Of a stretch of 40,169 nucleotides of DNA, positions 40,129 to 40,169 are shown piece by piece. Position 1 is the stretch's first letter. Every line of letters begins with the position of its first letter. The position numbers and the translations under genes were made by a program. The stretch is from a bacterium (GTDB taxonomy: Bacteria > Patescibacteriota > Saccharimonadia > CAILAD01 > GCA-016700035): positions 1 to 40,169 of the forward strand of contig JADZGC010000013.1 in assembly GCA_020854115.1 (NCBI GenBank), given 5' to 3'. The notes beneath the pieces were generated by a model. The model worked only from the letters and a program-made list of their open reading frames with translations, had not been told where the DNA came from and searched no databases.

Positions 40129-40169
40129 TAACCAATTGGTCGCCGGTTCGAATCCGGCCCCCGGAGCCA

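Larger units (their letters stand above)
39548..40169 (+). tRNA. tRNA-Asn (anticodon GUU) interrupted by a group I intron
   Basis: Exon 1 is 39548-39581 and exon 2 is 40129-40169. Joined, they give a complete tRNA: acceptor TCCGGGG/CCCCGGA with discriminator G and encoded CCA, D-arm GCTC/GAGC, anticodon stem GTTGG/CCAAT with loop CTGTTAA (anticodon GTT), and T-arm GCCGG/CCGGC with TTCGAAT. The junction is unique: only a cut after T39581 and before T40129 restores the loop. The intron thus sits between anticodon bases 35 and 36. The gene ends exactly at the window end. Confidence 0.95.

Overview
The window looks like a chromosomal segment of a Patescibacteria/CPR bacterium, most probably Candidatus Saccharibacteria (TM7). 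This rests on family recognition and layout, not on a database search. The clues are a type IV secretion cluster with several small TrbC/VirB2-like 'T4SS pilin' genes next to PrgI-, TraC- and VirB4-like genes; a compact dnaA/dnaN/recF origin region without gyrB next to recF; leaderless-looking promoters; a group I intron in a tRNA gene; and a secreted LGFP-repeat hydrolase of the kind used on actinobacterial walls. TGA is used as an ordinary stop, so this is not a UGA-recoded CPR lineage.

Layout. 1-670: 5'-truncated MazG-like frame, a small O6-alkylguanine-DNA alkyltransferase, tRNA-Ser(UGA), and a 36-nt imperfect direct repeat (1-36 and 634-669). 680-5063: an AT-rich restriction-modification cassette downstream of the tRNA (XRE regulator, GIY-YIG-like protein, nuclease-methylase fusion, HsdS whose C-terminus is in the -1 frame after an A AAA AAG heptamer), closed by four hairpins (5084-5223). 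5344-11543: GT-C-like membrane protein, PurN-like formyltransferase, a CYTH + P-loop kinase pair, a GC-rich zinc-ribbon protein, TrmB-like regulator and ComF. 11618-12064: Hsp20. 12134-26742: the T4SS region. Five pilin-like genes lie on the minus strand; divergent from them are VirB6/TrbL-like, PrgI, TraC-like, VirB4, a VanY-ended 1141-aa protein, a lysozyme-like/CHAP protein and an Ig-like membrane protein.

26732-33115 is the origin region: dciA-like, recF, dnaN, candidate oriC, dnaA on the minus strand; rpmH, rnpA, yidD, yidC, khpB/jag on the plus strand. 33120-39425 is envelope and surface biology: VanW, the LGFP-CHAP hydrolase, a GT4 glycosyltransferase, a membrane-anchored glycoside-hydrolase-like protein and a membrane-anchored alpha/beta hydrolase. 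39548-40169 is tRNA-Asn(GUU), split in the anticodon by a 547-nt group I intron. An HNH endonuclease ORF fills its P1 loop, and the last codons of that ORF are the internal guide sequence.

How it fits together (inference): the T4SS genes, three cell-wall hydrolase domains and the LGFP protein form a plausible contact apparatus for an episymbiont on an actinobacterial host, encoded beside the replication origin. The RM cassette and the intron are the two clearest mobile-type insertions, both associated with tRNA genes.
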